From Strongylocentrotus droebachiensis (lineage: Eukaryota > Echinodermata > Echinoidea > Camarodonta > Strongylocentrotidae), in contig JAVYIG010006559.1 in the NCBI GenBank assembly GCA_035222895.1, positions 1 to 64,000 of the forward strand: 64,000 nt of DNA. Reading direction: 5' to 3'. The first letter of the stretch is position 1, and each line of letters opens with the position of its first letter. Below, piece by piece: positions 44,463-50,086 of the stretch. Both the position numbers and the translations under genes were made by a program. The notes beneath the pieces were generated by a model. It was given only the letters and a program-made list of their open reading frames with translations, searched no databases and was not told the origin of the DNA.

Positions 44463-47166
44463 CAAACAGACGATCTAGAAATCTCTAAACTTTCATCAGG
44501 CCTTCCAAACAAATTTGACATGATATATATGTATTGAAACAGAATATTGCAACAATCATCACTCACTTTCTTTTGCCCAGTTATATTTTAATTTCTTTTT
44601 ATATCAGACCTTAAAAAAAAACAGAGACAAAATACAGGGCATTATTTGCCACAGAAGATCCAATTACAGATGCTTTTTTTTAGGGGGCTAGGGCTTAAGG
44701 GTAGGGGATACTTCATGTGGAAAGTCTTTAAATTTGATGTAACTTACCTAGTGGCAAGAAGTGAGTTGCTTTGGAAAGGTTTACCCCATTCTTCTCTCGT
44801 GAAGGGCACACTGTCGTACATCAGATAATCCTTATCCGTGATTGCTACAAACACTGGTTTCCATGCTGAGAGGTCTGCTTCTGTATGACACTATAGCACA
44901 AGAAAATAGCAAGAATAATGTTAGTCTACAAGTCGAAGTACAAATTTTTATCATAAATATTTATTTGTTTACTTGATAGCATGAGGTATTCTGGCACAGC
45001 AAAGAAAAATAGGGTAAAAATACACGGAGGTTGTCCAAATAGTTCACCTCAACATTCAACATAACAAAGAAAAATATACTATATAACTGTCAGTGAAACA
45101 ATGATGAAACTGAAACTTTGTAATCAAGCCCTGTGCCCATATTTCTATCATCATTGTTTGAGCACCCTGCCTCTTCTCAAGTGAGGAATAGGGTTACTAT
45201 TTATGTTCGACCTTTAAAAGTGGTTGATTGTTAGAATGAGAAAAAAAATAACTTTAGCATCAAACTAAGTCTGACAGATCATAAATCATTTTACATTCTT
45301 TTACACCATAATTTATCAAATTCTGTGAGTTTGTCCTCTACAGATAGCTTTGGAATGTTAGGTGTCCCTTTGAATAAAGGTAATGCAAAGTTTTGGGAAA
45401 TTTTGAAAATTGGGTGGATGGTGAATCTTTACAATTTTGATATATTTGGATGCCCCTGTGGATGTATTATAAGCGCTAAAAAAATTAGCCCCTTAAACAC
45501 TTTTATTTTCGAGAAATTTGAATATAAAAATTTACCGGTGCTCCAGGTAAATTTTGATAAATTTCAAATAGCGCCTATGGCCGTACAATGGTACCTGCGA
45601 CCATAAAAGTCTCAGAATATGTAGTTGTGATATATCATTTCCAAACGGGAATAGCTAATCGGTCGATTTTAGTCAAGAAACATTGTTTCATAGCTAAATT
45701 AATACCTTGACCTTGAGAGGGACCTATACAACATAAAGAGTTTATTATTTATAATTTCATAACTTTAGACTTGATTTCAACCGCGACAACGATCAATGAA
45801 TATTGTAGGAACGCATATGTTTCCAATATGTTAATTTGAACCAAATTCATGACTCCATACCAAAACTTTGTAATACCTTTAAATGATACTTTACATTATG
45901 AGAACAAACAAAAAGAACCTTCAAAGTTTCATTTGGAGGGTAAACAGGCAATAGAGTTACAAAGGAGCAAGCATTCAGTATTTTAATATCTACTTCACAT
46001 GATTTCCGGAAAAATTTATAAGCTTAAGGCAGGCTTCATTTGTTGTCCAATTAATTTCTTTTAAATTGCTTGAAGGCCGGCACACATAGAGAATATGTTA
46101 AACGTGTATGTCTCTTTTGTAAAATCACATGTACAGATTTGTTGAGCTCCCGGAACCAATTTGTTATATTTCTTAATGATTTGATAACTGATGGAATAAA
46201 ACAGCTAAAGTTGCTCTTTGTCTGAAATAAAATGTAAGTAAAAACATGAAAATAAATTTAAGGCCATGCCGTTCTGTAAATTTAGCCAGTGATTGGAATA
46301 ATTTGTCGGTTTGTTTCATAAATAACCCTTTCAAAAGTTGATTAACACTGTATCCTATGACACTGAACTAATGGTACTAGTATTTTACACACTACAAAAT
46401 ATCTGCAAAAAACAAGAAAACAAATTAAACCTAACTTTTTGGTAATTCACAAGTACCTAATGTCCAAATAGGCATTTCATTCATTTCATCGAAGAACAAA
46501 AATAATCTCTTTATATACTGGTATCCATCAATTTTTTATTTTTTTTGTATGGGGGGGGGGGGGGGGGATGGGGAAACTACTGTAAGTCAATAATGGTAAT
46601 GTAAAAATGTTTTTCATTATTTGTGAAAAGTCATACATCCTACTGGAAACATTGTACAGAAACACCACCTTATTTACAATACTACTGAATCAAATACATT
46701 TATGAGTTGTAAGTGCACTGTTTTTCAGTATTGATACAAGTATTTGTTTGAATTCTTACCTGTTCACACAACCAGCCCATGTGCTTGACCTCTCTGCTTC
46801 CTGGCGTCGACCTGAGAATATCGTTCGCTTCACACACCGCCTGAATCGCTAATAACGACACGTTCGCGTGTAATGCACTGAACCACTCGTTCGCTGACGT
46901 CACGTCCGTACACCGCACTATACACGAGCTCCTCCCGTCGGGCGAGTGGAGCTCCACAGTTCTCTGGTCGGTGTCGTTTATTGTGAGGTTTCGTGTCACG
47001 TAGCACAGTTTGAGAGGTATGACTTTCATTTCAGTCCAATGGTTGCGGGTAACCTGAGCGTTGGCGCCGGGTTCTTTGATGATGTAAGGCGAGGGTGTGT
47101 CCCAGCCCACCTCGCCTATTATGGTGCTCCGTCTGAAGTAAGGCGTCACCTCCCTCAGATATTTGA
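3882..47166 (-). CDS. SNTB1-like: Alpha/beta-type syntrophin, 3' five exons (join)
   Basis: Syntrophins are cytoplasmic adaptors of the dystrophin complex at the plasma membrane; PH and PDZ domains hold lipids, channels and kinases, and the SU domain binds dystrophin or dystrobrevin. The join is 47166-46760, 44890-44748, 10126-9921, 8868-8663, 3974-3882 on the minus strand: 1055 nt, a two-base partial codon, 350 residues and TGA. Every junction has GT-AG borders and matching phase. The order is the PH1 second half (starting [10 protein letters not shown]), PH2, then SU ending KVTRMGLFA. These motifs match vertebrate alpha- and beta-syntrophins position by position, as judged from memory of the family; gamma types fit less well. 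The N-terminal PH1 half and PDZ exons are missing, probably to the right of the window. Family assignment is firm; the symbol is only a nearest-relative label. Confidence 0.93.
4642..6629. mobile_element. 2-kb non-autonomous element with CAGGGCCCTG termini
   Basis: Terminal inverted repeats: CAGGGCCCTGTTTCACAAAG at 4642-4661 against CAGGGCCCTGTTTCATAAAA read on the other strand from 6629, both followed by a TTGTTATYAATAACAA-type palindrome. The interior has no ORF above about 80 codons but is internally repetitive. Segments near 4835-4930 and 6330-6430 are diverged direct copies (shared CACG-AGTG and GGCATAGT...ATCAAGGTCAC blocks), and AATGATACCAA recurs near 5780 and 6142. No transposase is present and the target duplication is unclear. 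Confidence 0.75.
7192..7517. mobile_element. MITE, GGCCTGTCYTCATCAGC family, copy 1
   Basis: Inverted ends GGCCTGTCCTCATCAGCTTG (7192) and GGCCTGTCTTCATCAGCTCG (reverse from 7517), followed by a shared GCTATTT block. Flanked by TAT on both sides. The same family occurs at 29421-29780. It is non-coding, with repeated internal AATAGCGG motifs. Confidence 0.85.
7710..7866. repeat. Hairpin/tandem repeat of TGGTCTTTACAGACA
   Basis: One inverted and three direct copies of a core reading GTGGTCTTTACAGACAGGT occur within 157 bp: ACCTGTCTGTAAAGACCAC near 7716, GTGGTCTTTACAGACATGT near 7752, then TGTGGTCTTTATGTACAGGT and GTGGTCTTTGTAGACAGGTG. It forms a stable hairpin. Probably a transposon remnant. 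Confidence 0.7.
8410..8613 (+). pseudogene. LINE (RTE-like) ORF2 3' end, 5'-truncated
   Basis: A 68-codon plus-strand frame ends in TAG at 8611-8613 and reads [40 protein letters not shown], then [13 protein letters not shown]. This is the characteristic C-terminus of RTE-like endonuclease/reverse-transcriptase LINEs (WTDCIxxD...LTxDRxxWR). The stop lies in a short AAGTC repeat tail. Everything upstream of 8410 is missing, as in typical 5' truncation. It lies antisense in the syntrophin intron, about 50 bp from the exon D donor. Confidence 0.8.
8663..8868 (-). CDS. SNTB1-like: Syntrophin exon D: start of SU domain
   Basis: 206 nt. The acceptor is GTCATCTAG at 8869-8877 and the donor is GAGTTT|GTAAGT at 8663. 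A split codon C|CT precedes [18 protein letters not shown], followed by [26 protein letters not shown] and [12 protein letters not shown], ending in phase 0. This is the first part of the SU domain that contacts dystrophin or dystrobrevin. The alternative AG four bases inside the exon breaks the frame, so the outer AG is used. A LINE tail ends about 50 bp beyond the donor. Confidence 0.93.
8869..9920 (-). other. Syntrophin intron C-D (1.05 kb)
   Basis: GT-AG intron. It holds a 186-bp TTAA-flanked MITE (9613-9798). The remainder is AT-rich, with no gene or other repeat recognised. Confidence 0.9.
9613..9798. mobile_element. TTAA-flanked MITE, AGCC family, copy 1
   Basis: Left flank TTAA (9609-9612) then AGCCCCACTG; right end CAGACAGGCT then TTAA (9799-9802). 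Nearly the whole length matches 39577-39764 in opposite orientation, including CTATATAG and a GGGGATCATGGG-type block. No coding capacity. Confidence 0.85.
9921..10126 (-). CDS. SNTB1-like: Syntrophin exon C: second part of PH2
   Basis: 206 nt (1 + 68 codons + 1). The acceptor is CATCTCCAG at 10127-10135 and the donor is TGTC|GTAAGT at 9921. After completing Arg it reads [53 protein letters not shown], then LIVKEVTC. The Trp of AAWTRQLV is the conserved PH2 helix Trp. The first 35 nt of the exon lie inside a 166-bp tandem duplication (10092-10257 and 10258-10430). Confidence 0.93.
10092..10430. repeat. 166-bp tandem duplication across the exon C acceptor
   Basis: TTCCTTTAGGACTACCTGAG occurs at 10098 and again at 10264, and similarity continues through AAGACAAAGAATGCA, TTTATTGTAGTACTATAC and AAATCCT-GAAGATTT. 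Copy 1 contains the first 35 nt of exon C and its acceptor. In copy 2 the acceptor CTCCAG has become CTACAT, so it cannot be used. Confidence 0.9.
10431..11880. other. Intronic sequence, nothing recognised
   Basis: AT-rich sequence with a run of about 13 G near 11314-11326 and a short duplicated GGGAGAGGTGAAGGTATGCA block (11570-11600). Open frames of up to 77 codons look like chance. Confidence 0.5.
11881..12125. repeat. GA-rich microsatellite region
   Basis: Purine tract of (GA)n with GAGAGTGAGAGA and GGGGA variants. It keeps frames open on both strands (Arg/Glu or Ser/Leu rich); these are compositional, not genes. Confidence 0.9.
12126..15540. other. Intronic sequence without recognised genes
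   Basis: Mostly AT-rich unique-looking DNA. Two stretches, 12240-12790 and 13780-14240, are less biased and could be conserved non-coding sequence. Both hold frames of 60-100 codons on one or both strands with no recognisable domain. Function cannot be told from one sequence. Confidence 0.4.
15541..16640. repeat. GA-rich satellite with a 511-bp tandem duplication
   Basis: A purine block built of GGGGAGGAGAGGA-type units. The segment with AGGCAGGCAGATGGAAAC, GGATAAATTGGGCAGAGG and GAAAGACGGAGACAGACG occurs at about 15885-16050 and again at about 16396-16560, an offset of 511 bp, so the array expanded by segmental duplication. It opens frames of 169-425 codons in six frames (Arg/Glu/Gly or Ser/Pro/Leu only), which are not genes. 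Confidence 0.92.
16641..18790. other. Intronic sequence, nothing coding recognised
   Basis: A GA-rich tail to about 16860, then AT-rich DNA. A short palindrome with AGCCAGAAGGGCATTAAT lies at 17218-17270. No gene seen. Confidence 0.5.
17218..17270. repeat. Short palindrome, GCCAGAAGGGCATTAA family
   Basis: Left arm AGCCAGAAGGGCATTAAT (17218-17235); right arm TTTACTCCCTTTCTGGCT (17253-17270). One of several dispersed, diverged copies in this window. Confidence 0.65.
18791..19281. mobile_element. 491-bp element, CAGAGCTGCCAAC termini, 6-bp duplication
   Basis: Ends CAGAGCTGCCAAC (18791) and GTTGGCAGCTCTG (to 19281), flanked by direct repeats TATGTG at 18785-18790 and 19282-19287. Inside are inverted AATCAGTAAT/CCGTAATT-type subterminal motifs and a run of more than 45 A (about 19125-19171). 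The terminus resembles hAT ends, but hAT normally makes 8-bp duplications. No transposase ORF. Confidence 0.8.
19356..19428. repeat. Short palindrome, GCCAGAAGGGCATTAA family
   Basis: AAAAGGGTGTTAACACTCTTA on the left pairs with TAAGAGTTAATGCCATTCTGG on the right, with further pairing of GGTCTATTTGG and CCAAACACA outside. Related to 17218-17270 and 48633-48715. Confidence 0.65.
20121..20229. repeat. Compact 109-bp hairpin with a perfect 24-bp arm
   Basis: GTTTTCACGAAGTGACGGTA plus GTGA (from 20134) is exactly inverted at 20191-20216. Pairing extends outward through CATATCGTC/GACGATATG and inward through the A/T run. The loop is about 30 nt. No family recognised. Confidence 0.85.
20508..20912. 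mobile_element. TTAA-flanked MITE, AGGTAAAGAYCAG family, copy 1
   Basis: Flanked by TTAA at 20504-20507 and 20913-20916. Ends AGGTAAAGACCAG and CTGATCTTTATCT. About 80-90% similar by eye to 54308-54704 in the same orientation and to 21532-21898 inverted; shares AATGAAATGGAAGCTCTTAT and CTTTTCTGATCGATT blocks. Confidence 0.9.
20913..21531. other. Spacer between two inverted MITEs
   Basis: AT-rich, with a short (GA)n run at about 21287-21307. Nothing coding. Confidence 0.5.
21532..21898. mobile_element. TTAA-flanked MITE, AGGTAAAGAYCAG family, copy 2
   Basis: TTAA at 21528-21531 and 21899-21902. Ends AGGTAAAGACCAG and CTGGTCTTAACCT. Inverted relative to the copy 600 bp to the left, so the two could pair in a transcript. 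Confidence 0.88.
21903..23220. other. Intronic sequence, possibly regulatory in part
   Basis: A GCCAGAAGGG-type motif pair lies at 21906-21966. From about 22600 to 23030 the sequence is rich in TAAT/ATTA and TGCAATT motifs, with an imperfect duplication of a block TTGCATTTACAC...GAATTCCAT (near 22706 and 22938). It could be an enhancer; this is inference only. Confidence 0.35.
23229..24375. repeat. 201-bp tandem array (about 100-bp half-units)
   Basis: Two alternating monomer types of about 100 bp: one with GGTAGGATAGACACCAAAGG, one with AAAGGATAGTCACCAAAGGA, each preceded by GTAGATTGAGATG. GCGCTCCTCTGGAGGGG recurs at 23361 and 23562, an offset of 201 bp. About 11 monomers, more diverged to the right. 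As 201 is a multiple of three, minus-strand frames stay open (179, 160 and 97 codons) with a 67-residue repeat ([18 protein letters not shown]). No splice signals or domain support coding. Confidence 0.9.
24376..25619. other. Intronic sequence, nothing recognised
   Basis: AT-rich, with a G run at about 24580-24598. No gene or repeat family assigned. Confidence 0.5.
25620..26400. repeat. Three diverged tandem units of about 215-240 bp
   Basis: The marker ATTAAACCTTCCAGAAAACC is followed by AAAGCCTTGAACATGA at about 25767. Versions recur near 26005 and, more diverged, near 26220, with matching neighbours (CTCACCAAA, GAAGCTATCAA, CTTTCGCCCTCACTG). An old tandem repeat, non-coding. Confidence 0.75.
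26911..27164. repeat. Inverted repeat with 38-bp arms
   Basis: TGAAGAGCTTAATTCCAAAA plus GGAGCTAAATCCA (26911-26949) is inverted at 27126-27164 with one or two mismatches. The loop is about 175 bp. It may be the core of an old foldback element. Confidence 0.75.
27430..27700. repeat. Two-copy tandem repeat, about 135 bp
   Basis: AAGGTCATCCCTAC, GCAGAGGCATGTT and AAGGTTAGACATTTTCACA occur in the same order near 27457-27525 and 27592-27660. Non-coding. Confidence 0.8.
27784..28070. mobile_element. Foldback element with long inverted arms, 287 bp
   Basis: TTCTTGTATCACATCC...AAGGAAAATTTACC on the left is inverted at the right end (GGTAAATTTTCC...GTGATACAAGAA). Pairing continues inward through GACATCTTC-TCAGA and CGGCAGACTGAAGT-type blocks almost to the centre (CTGACATATACGACG). 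Likely a MITE; ends approximate. Confidence 0.75.
28071..28736. other. Intronic sequence, nothing recognised
   Basis: AT-rich DNA between two inverted-repeat elements. The open frames (88 and 63 codons, minus) lack domains. Confidence 0.5.
28737..28978. mobile_element. 242-bp MITE, GGCCTTAAAAAAA termini, TTA duplication
   Basis: Inverted ends GGCCTTAAAAAAAAAAGACC and GGCCTGTAAAAAAAGATGTT, both followed by GTATTGCCCTTT. Flanked by TTA at 28734-28736 and 28979-28981. A 3-bp TWA duplication with GG-termini is typical of PIF/Harbinger. Non-coding. Confidence 0.88.
28979..29420. other. Intronic spacer, nothing recognised
   Basis: Between two MITEs; no gene or other repeat recognised. Confidence 0.5.
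29421..29780. mobile_element. MITE, GGCCTGTCYTCATCAGC family, copy 2, TA duplication
   Basis: Inverted ends of about 45 bp: GGCGTGTCCTCATCATCTCG and GGCCTGTCCTCATCAGCTCG, then AGATTGCCAAATA and CCCGCTATT. TA on both sides (29419-29420, 29781-29782). Same family as 7192-7517. Confidence 0.9.
29781..30192. other. Left flank of the DIRS element
   Basis: AT-rich intronic DNA with a CCTCCTCCTCC tract near 29855. Nothing coding. Confidence 0.5.
30239..30393. repeat. DIRS left inverted terminal repeat (3' end of element)
   Basis: Begins ACGTATCTACCTATTCTAC and runs to CTTCCTCTTATC; nearly identical in inverse to 35924-36079. The outer 46 bp (30193-30238) is unique to this end and is complemented in the internal region. 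Confidence 0.9.
30441..30545. repeat. DIRS internal complementary region
   Basis: AATAGGTAGATACGTAGATT...TTTTCATGATTT is the complement of the left outer end; ATTTACATCAATAAATCAAC...TACTTTGCT is the complement of the right outer end. The two meet at a shared GATTT. In DIRS this region is thought to template the junction of the circular DNA intermediate. Confidence 0.9.
30537..31599 (-). pseudogene. DIRS tyrosine recombinase, inactivated
   Basis: The N-terminal part (31599 to about 31350) reads [20 protein letters not shown] and [12 protein letters not shown], the SAM-like core-binding domain. A frameshift between 31297 and 31400 leads to [20 protein letters not shown] and [12 protein letters not shown], which holds the first catalytic Arg. 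A TAG at 31059-31061 breaks the same frame, then [16 protein letters not shown] continues to the C-terminal part with [12 protein letters not shown] and [10 protein letters not shown]. The active-site HxxR is HDTH here (codon 30778-30780, CAC), so the second catalytic Arg is gone, while the nucleophile Tyr (30678-30680) remains. Family known: cuts and rejoins DNA for integration. This copy is dead. Confidence 0.88.
31750..33302 (-). pseudogene. DIRS reverse transcriptase / RNase H, inactivated
   Basis: RT fingers and palm start at 33302: [20 protein letters not shown], then [16 protein letters not shown] with the first catalytic Asp. A one-base loss at a G/T run (about 32908-32916) shifts the frame. 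The following frame has [18 protein letters not shown] joined directly to [18 protein letters not shown], so the segment with the YxDD catalytic pair is deleted (about 32806-32816). RNase H is in another frame from 32474: [44 protein letters not shown] and [17 protein letters not shown] further shift near 31890 separates the conserved tail ([20 protein letters not shown]). It cannot copy RNA. Confidence 0.88.
33404..34159 (-). pseudogene. DIRS Gag-like region, C-terminal part
   Basis: A 251-codon frame just upstream of RT, with [40 protein letters not shown] and a basic tail rich in SRPRKKS and QSKGRPQD. By position and basic C-terminus it is the capsid-like protein of the element; DIRS Gag proteins are poorly conserved, so this is mainly positional. 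It shifts frame relative to the Pro-rich part upstream. Confidence 0.6.
34285..35580 (-). pseudogene. DIRS Gag-like region, N-terminal and repeat part
   Basis: From an ATG near 35580 ([18 protein letters not shown]) the frame is soon broken inside the first repeat copy. The frame 35391-34825 carries two 92-residue repeats ([40 protein letters not shown]) encoded by the 276-bp duplication. A Pro-rich stretch follows (34824-34285: [26 protein letters not shown]). No enzymatic domain is seen. Possibly a disordered Gag N-terminus. Confidence 0.5.
34976..35479. repeat. 276-bp in-frame tandem duplication inside DIRS
   Basis: GGATTTGTGCACCGACCAAA occurs at 34976 and 35252. The copies are almost identical for over 220 bp, so the duplication is recent. 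276 is a multiple of three. Copy 2 lacks 11 bp (AAGTCTTCGTT on the coding strand), which shifts the frame at its outer end. Confidence 0.92.
35924..36079. repeat. DIRS right inverted terminal repeat (5' end of element)
   Basis: Inverse of 30239-30393, including a matching run of C/G (7 versus 7-8). The outer tail TGATTTATTGATGTAAATC differs from the left tail, as is usual for DIRS ends. Confidence 0.9.
36099..37500. other. Right flank of DIRS, unclassified
   Basis: Begins AGGTTTTTGTATTGGTCC. Contains a short minisatellite of CAGGAACACAG/GGATCAAACT units (36600-36690). It may be a remnant of another element, but no ends or coding domains were recognised. Confidence 0.4.
37501..37565. repeat. 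(GA)n microsatellite
   Basis: About 50 bp of nearly pure GAGAGA between AT-rich flanks. Confidence 0.9.
37566..39576. other. Intronic AT-rich sequence
   Basis: Contains a (GT)n run at about 39128-39148, an (AT)n run near 39379, and an X-box-like palindrome GTTTCCATGGGAAC at 38057-38070. No gene recognised. Confidence 0.5.
39577..39764. mobile_element. TTAA-flanked MITE, AGCC family, copy 2
   Basis: TTAA at 39573-39576 and 39765-39768. Ends AGCCTGTCTGCAC and GTGCAGTCCCGCT. Inverse of 9613-9798 over its whole length. Confidence 0.85.
39765..42795. other. Intronic sequence, nothing coding supported
   Basis: C-runs at about 39934 and 41109-41128, an (AT)n run at about 41708, and two copies of AGGGTAGCTCTTTCAA (42112, 42302). 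A 121-codon minus frame (42741-42376) has no recognisable domain. Confidence 0.45.
42796..43241. mobile_element. 446-bp element, CAGCCTTTTCACAC termini, TAT duplication
   Basis: Inverted ends CAGCCTTTTCACACGCAGCT and CAGCCTTTTCACACACAGCT, both followed by AAAATT. TAT on both sides (42793-42795, 43242-43244). Inside are nested palindromes: GCTGATTAGTTTAAAG pairs occur near both ends. Non-coding MITE; superfamily uncertain. Confidence 0.88.
43541..43926. mobile_element. TTAA-flanked MITE, divergent AGATGAAGTTGAG subfamily
   Basis: TTAA at 43537-43540 and 43927-43930. Ends AGATGAAGTTGAGTTCTGG and CCAGAACTCAACCTTCTCT. Its left half is homologous to the AGGTAAAGAYCAG copies (GCATTGTGAAAGAAACG, GGTTCTGGAATCATCAAAAT), but its right half is unrelated, so it is a recombinant or subfamily. 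Confidence 0.85.
43931..44747. other. End of intron B-C
   Basis: Contains a G run (about 44412-44424) followed by (GATA)n/(GA)n to 44462. Open frames here arise from the microsatellite. Confidence 0.6.
44748..44890 (-). CDS. SNTB1-like: Syntrophin exon B: first part of PH2
   Basis: 143 nt, 47 codons plus two bases. The acceptor is TGCTATAG at 44891-44898 and the donor is ACTAG|GTAAGT at 44748. It reads [19 protein letters not shown], then [20 protein letters not shown], ending NSLLAT plus AG. The split codon AG|A gives Arg with the next exon, restoring the LLATRL motif conserved in syntrophins. The spacing from the preceding WLCEQ equals that of the vertebrate WLAEQ...W(R/K)P segment. The next exon is 34.6 kb away. 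Confidence 0.93.
44891..46759 (-). other. Syntrophin intron A-B (1.9 kb)
   Basis: GT-AG intron containing an AGGTAATNCAAAG MITE (45378-45878) and a run of about 18 G (46550-46567). No other feature recognised. Confidence 0.9.
45378..45878. mobile_element. TTAA-type MITE, AGGTAATNCAAAGTTTTGG family, copy 1
   Basis: Ends AGGTAATGCAAAGTTTTGG and CCAAAACTTTGTAATACCT. Right flank TTAA; left flank ATAA, one mismatch. Matches 62263-62759 along its length in the same orientation (CCCCTGTGGATGTATTATAA, CAACCGCGACAACGATCA). Confidence 0.9.
46760..47166 (-). CDS. SNTB1-like: Syntrophin exon A: end of PDZ linker and second half of PH1
   Basis: This is the most 5' exon visible, 407 nt. Its acceptor is a pyrimidine stretch ending TTGCAG just right of 47166, and its donor is CAG|GTAAG at 46760. 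It starts with the last two bases of a split codon (TC, presumably completing Val) and reads [13 protein letters not shown], the sequence that follows the PDZ domain in syntrophins. It continues through the PH1 second half with [41 protein letters not shown], and ends [11 protein letters not shown] in phase 0. The Trp of NEWF is the conserved C-terminal PH-helix Trp. The exon is GC- and CpG-richer than the intron around it, as expected for constrained coding sequence. Confidence 0.93.
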
Positions 47167-49180
47167 CTGCAATGACAAGAAAAAATAAATGGTTTTAGTC
47201 AAAAAGTTATCATACATAGAATAATGAGAATTTGTTTTAATGTGCAAATTTATAAAAAATAACACTGCTTTTCAGAGTCTGAAGGGCATTAACTCTGTGT
47301 TAAAGTAATAGCTGTGTGCATCCCCTAAATAAATTTAAAAAATAATAACATAGGACTTATGCATAAAGACTCTATTTTAATCTGGACCCTTTTGAGAAAA
47401 AAAGTTTGTGTATAGCCCTGTATATTGTATAGCACGATATTAATATTCTAATATATTTTCCACCATGTAAATGGGGGGGGGGGGGGGCACATGCCAAATG
47501 TGCTACCCCTGACGAGGCCAGTGATAATACTACCCTCTTTGCATTTCTTATCTCTAAGCATTAATGGCATTATTTCTCTTCTTATCACTTAAACAAACAA
47601 CCAGGTATCACTCAAGACATAATATGGCACATCAGCAAAGATATAAAACAATAGTACTCTGACTACAAAGTGAATTTATTGCCTTTATCAGTGAAAAAAT
47701 ACATTTGTAATTGTATAAAACTATTTGCATTTATACAATAAATGCATTGTATTATAGATATAAAAAGAATATTATATATGTAATGATGGACATGCTATTT
47801 CCTACATCATTCTCACACCATTAAAATTTTATTTTAATGTGCTCATTTCACTTTCCTTTGATAGGCAGAAACTCTCAATATCAAATGTCAGTGACCATGA
47901 GAGATATCATGTTCATCAAGAAAAGTTAGGTGAGAACATCACTCAACCTCAGCAGATTTGAGAATTGCTACAAAATTCCTGAAATCATAATACACATCAT
48001 ATTTCAAGTATCTTCCCAAGAGCTTCCATTACAAGGTACATGAGAAAATCAACAGTATATAAGCTCCTGAAGGCAGATCACTAAATTCAAAATTCACAGA
48101 AAGCACATAAACCTGTGTTTTTGTATTTTTTTTCATTCAATTTTCCTATTGCTCCCTCAAATTCTACTAATCTCTGTCTCAAGGTGACTTCTTAGTGCAT
48201 TTATCTCATACATGCATAAGCCCTTTATTGAAATTTTAAAAAACATTCCTCAAAGGGATTTTTCACTTATTATATAATTGATATTTGCATTAAATAGGAT
48301 AACATACTATTCATAAACAACTTCATGATATCAGTTAATCCCATGGTAATACAGAGTTATAACAAATAAAATGAAATATCTTTTGATGCACCAAGAAAGT
48401 GTTTTTTGAAAATGTTTAACCCCAAAATGTACCTTCTTTAACTGAATGTCTTCATTCACTTTTCTGACCCATGAAAACTAGGATATTGGTCCTCGTTGGC
48501 TGCCCACAAGAAACCTATAACCGCCTTTGGCAATGATCTGGGTCAGCGTCACTGCGGACAGTCAAACTCGCAAACAGTGACTTTTCACACCAAAGTGAGA
48601 GGCTATATATATCCAGCCCATAAAGCAGTGATTTCGTCTCTTCAGAACCAAAAGGGCATTAATTCTGAATCAAAGTTTATGAGTTAACACCCATCTGGCT
48701 CCAAACAGACTATTTCACACACCATAAACGGGTCAATTGCTCACTGATGGTGGTTTACAGCTCTGTCGCACCAGATTAACTGTCATAAAAAACAATGTAG
48801 ATACAAGTCTGGGCCTCTAATCTAATGCTCCAAGATGGGATGATATATGACCTAGTCAACTTTGAGCTTTCCTACAATTCATTTTGCTACAGCTTCTTTT
48901 CGCAGTAAAATAAATAATGAGAAAAGGGCTGAAAAGGGGATTTTTCCCAAACTCTTAAAAATAGCCCCTAATGACAGTTACATTCCCTAGATCGTTTGGC
49001 ATGCACATAAATCTTTAGCGAAGCTAGGTTGTTTTAAACTGGCCAAGTTTAATTTGTTTTACCTTTTAATTCCTATAAATGCTCAAGGGTCATGTAACGA
49101 CAGCCGTGCCAAAGGCGGGGTAATAAAATGAAGTGCCAGGAGTGGCAATGTGCCAGACATGAGCACTTAACAAGAGTGAA
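47167..49180. other. Intronic AT-rich sequence
   Basis: Contains a run of about 17 G (47472-47488) and a short palindrome (48633-48715). No gene seen. Confidence 0.5.
48633..48715. repeat. Short palindrome, GCCAGAAGGGCATTAA family
   Basis: GTCTCTTCAGAACCAAAAGG then GCATTAATTCTG on the left; GAGTTAACACCCATCTGGCT then CCAAACAGAC on the right, imperfectly inverted. Same consensus arm as at 17.2 and 19.4 kb. Confidence 0.65.
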
Positions 49181-49189
49181 CTATCCTTA

Positions 49190-49500
49190 TTGTTATTATC
49201 AATATCATTATCATTATTGTTATTATTATTACTATTTTAAATAAATTATCATCATCATCATCATCTTGATCACCATCATCATCATCATCACCATCATCAT
49301 CATCATTATCATCGCCTTCATCATCATCATCATCATCATCACTATCATCATCATCATCATTATCATCACTATCATCATCATCACCATCCTCATCCTCATC
49401 CCCATCATCATCATTCTCGTCATCATCATCCTCACCATCACCATCATTATCATTATTATCATTGTTATTATAATTACTATTATTACCACTATCAAGTACA
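49190..49500. repeat. (ATC/ATT)n trinucleotide array
   Basis: About 300 bp of TCATCATCA with TTA and CCA variants. It creates open frames of poly-Asp, poly-Ile and poly-Met (89-131 codons), which are artefacts. Confidence 0.95.
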
Positions 49501-50086
49501 ACTTTCAAGATTATGATAATTACAACAGATATAGTGGGATCCATGATCCATATTCAACTACAGTACATGTACTACTCTACAGGACCTCCCAAGGTTTTGT
49601 TTCAACAGTGGACATCATCAAGCCAGTACACGGACATACCCAAATATCTATTTTTATTTAAAAATATACATGTCATCAACTGTTTGAATCTCAGAGGTCA
49701 AAATGCTAGAAATAACCTTAACAAATATACCAATCCCTTTCAGCACTGGACAGTGTCTATCAACAGAGACATTGGTCTGCCGAACCAGTATCGATATGAC
49801 CTACATGTATACATACAAGCAGAGAAGTAGACAACATGGAGACCTGAAGCTGCCATTTATAATTAATTACACAATCAAGGATTTACAAACAAAATATGAT
49901 CGATTCCATTTGATGTTATTAGTTTGTATGAGGAAATACAAAAACACAATCAATATCATTCATTTATTTGACTTCTCGGTGTAGTTGGGTAAAGGATGAA
50001 TTGAAGAGACAAAATAAGTGGCCAACTATTTAGGCAAAGACAACTATGCAATACAATGAATTATATACCTCATTTTAAGATTCTTT
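49501..50086. other. Intronic sequence, nothing recognised
   Basis: AT-rich; open frames continuing out of the trinucleotide array have no domain. Confidence 0.5.

Larger units (their letters stand above)
10127..44747 (-). other. Syntrophin intron B-C (34.6 kb)
   Basis: A very large GT-AG intron splitting PH2 at the LLAT|R codon. It contains the DIRS element, at least ten short inverted-repeat elements and most of the tandem repeats listed here. No host exon was recognised in it on either strand. Confidence 0.85.

Noticed and set aside
49167..49661. Frames of poly-Asp, poly-Ile and poly-Met
   Set aside because: Translation of the (ATC)n array.
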